NCBI RefSeq assembly: GCF_916858655.1
Contig: NZ_CAKASL010000001.1
Span: 1 to 64,000, forward strand
DNA length: 64,000 nt
Origin: Aeromicrobium sp. Leaf350
Lineage (GTDB): Bacteria > Actinomycetota > Actinomycetes > Propionibacteriales > Nocardioidaceae
Direction: 5' to 3'
Shown here: in pieces, positions 63,032 through 64,000 of the stretch
Numbering within the stretch: the first letter of the stretch is position 1
How the letters are laid out: every line of letters starts with the position of its first letter
Program-made: the position numbers and the translations under genes
The notes under the pieces: generated by a model
The model's database searches: none
Told to the model about the DNA's origin: nothing
What the model saw: the letters and a program-made list of their open reading frames with translations, nothing else

Positions 63032-63895
63032 TCACTCCTCGGCCCGGTCGCCGTTCTCCCCGTCCAGACGGGCGAGCTCGGCGGCCGGGTCGAAGTCTGC
63101 CGGGGGCCACTGCAGGTCGAGCGAGCGCAGCGCCTCCAGCAGCAGCGTCGCGACGGCCCAGTTGCGGTACCACTTGCGTCCGGCCGGCACGACGTACCAG
63201 GGCGCGACGTCGGTCGACGTGCGCTCCACGGCGACCTCGTACGCCACGCGGTACTCGCTCCACAGTGCCCGCTCGTCGAGGTCGGCCGGGTTGTACTTCC
63301 AGAACTTCGTGGGGTCCGCGAGCCGCGCGCGCAGACGATCGGCCTGCACGTCGGCGTCGATGTGCAGCAGGCACTTGACCAGGACTCCCCCGCTCTCGAC
63401 GAAGTGCTGCTCGAAGTCCACGATCGCGCCGTAGCGGCGCTCGAGCTCGGCCGGGTCGGCCAGCTGGCGGACACGACCGATCAGCACGTCCTCGTAGTGG
63501 GACCGGTCGAACACGCCGACCTGGCCGGCCTCGGGCAGCCTCGGCCGCACGCGCCAGAGGAAGTCGTGGGCGAGCTCCTCGGGGGTCGGCTTGCCGAACG
63601 ACGAGAGCACCAGGCCCTGGGGCTCGACCAGACCCCCGACGGCGCCGATCGTGCCGCCCTTGCCGGAGGTGTCCATGCCCTGCAGCAGGAGGAGCACGCG
63701 CCGGTCGGTGCTCTCGGCCCGCCCTCCCGCGTAGAGGCGCTCCTGGAGCTCGGCGAGCTCAGGCCCCAGCGCGGCGAGAGCCGCCTTGCCGTCGGACTTG
63801 CCGTCGCCCTCGAAGCCGGGCGTCGATCGTGCGTCGATCGCGGCGAGGTCGACGCGTCCATGGGTCTCCAGCAGCGCGCGCAGGTCGGTCGTCAT
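63032..63895 (-). CDS. ppk2: Polyphosphate kinase 2 (PPK2) family protein
   Basis: 287 residues from the ATG at 63895. Walker A GMDTSGKGGTIGAV, Walker B-like VGVFDRSHYEDV, and KFWKYNPADLDERALW lid residues: a one-domain PPK2 of the class that transfers phosphate between polyphosphate and nucleotides (AMP/ADP). The donor/acceptor direction cannot be told from sequence. Ends 4 nt from the convergent cbiX gene. Confidence 0.92.
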   Translation of the reverse strand: MTTDLRALLETHGRVDLAAIDARSTPGFEGDGKSDGKAALAALGPELAELQERLYAGGRAESTDRRVLLLLQGMDTSGKGGTIGAVGGLVEPQGLVLSSFGKPTPEELAHDFLWRVRPRLPEAGQVGVFDRSHYEDVLIGRVRQLADPAELERRYGAIVDFEQHFVESGGVLVKCLLHIDADVQADRLRARLADPTKFWKYNPADLDERALWSEYRVAYEVAVERTSTDVAPWYVVPAGRKWYRNWAVATLLLEALRSLDLQWPPADFDPAAELARLDGENGDRAEE

Positions 63896-63969
63896 GACCG
63901 CAGTATGGCAACCCCGGCCTCGCCGCACTGCTCGCGCGCAGACTTCGTGACCGGTCGTAGTCTGGAGGC

Positions 63970-64000
63970 ATGTACCCCGTCGCCGTTCTCGTGGAACGGG
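63970..64000 (+). CDS. 5' end of an unidentified gene (truncated by window edge)
   Basis: ATG at 63970 followed by MYPVAVLVER and open to the edge. GGAGG lies only 1 nt before the ATG, too close for ordinary initiation, and TAGTCT upstream could be a -10 for a leaderless transcript. Divergent from ppk2. Product unknown. Confidence 0.4.
   Translation, partial: MYPVAVLVER

Overview
The window is high-GC DNA from an actinobacterium, most likely Propionibacteriales (Nocardioides or Aeromicrobium-like). Evidence: frequent GTG starts, ATGA/GTGA coupling between neighbouring genes, a PIP-synthase-type pgsA, SirA-type sulfite reductase, a DUF222/HNH (13E12-type) protein, and gene order closely matching the Streptomyces block nusB...alaS...rarA, aspS-hisS...relA-apt-secFD-yajC-ruvBAC-yebC-pdxT/pdxS...pgsA-HIT-thrS. 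The lineage is inferred from content; no rRNA is present.

Layout. 1-12 kb: minus-strand shikimate/translation block (nusB, efp, M24 peptidase, aroB-K-C, prepilin peptidase, aroE, mltG, ruvX, alaS, two small membrane proteins). 12-18 kb: rarA, a small lipoprotein pair, aspS-hisS, a glyoxalase-II-like hydrolase. 18-24 kb: DUF349 protein, then a single AbiEi/DUF559-type gene bracketed by a near-perfect 58-bp inverted repeat, then relA, a 30-residue membrane peptide gene and apt. 24-31 kb: secF-secD-yajC, ruvB-A-C, yebC, pdxT.

31-40 kb is the most unusual part: ten minus-strand genes inserted exactly between pdxT and pdxS. They form two successive copies of the same five-gene order: exported subunit with a SipW-type signal, SipW-type signal peptidase, LPxTG-anchored protein, second SipW-type exported protein, and a fusion of a SipW-type signal peptidase to its own SipW-type exported domain. 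This looks like a duplicated surface-fibre or surface-coat export system with dedicated peptidases and wall anchors; no sortase is present in the window.

40-49 kb: pdxS, an AurF-like diiron oxygenase with a ferredoxin/FprB-type reductase under a strong operator, pgsA, HIT, thrS, and an NfeD-flotillin pair. 49-54 kb: divergent GMC oxidoreductase versus TetR-BVMO-acetoacetate decarboxylase-like operon across a clear operator. 54-58 kb: a tRNA-Val with a small element remnant behind it (WhiB-like gene, displaced 12-nt tRNA end and terminator), an HNH protein, a class IV PLP enzyme, and a tRNA Gly-Cys-Val cluster. 58-64 kb: YchJ, YihY, a degenerate aquaporin-like protein, and a sulfur assimilation operon (leader peptide ending in Cys-Arg, sirA, a repeat-built mini-ORF, a zinc ribbon, cbiX) lacking cysH, followed by ppk2.
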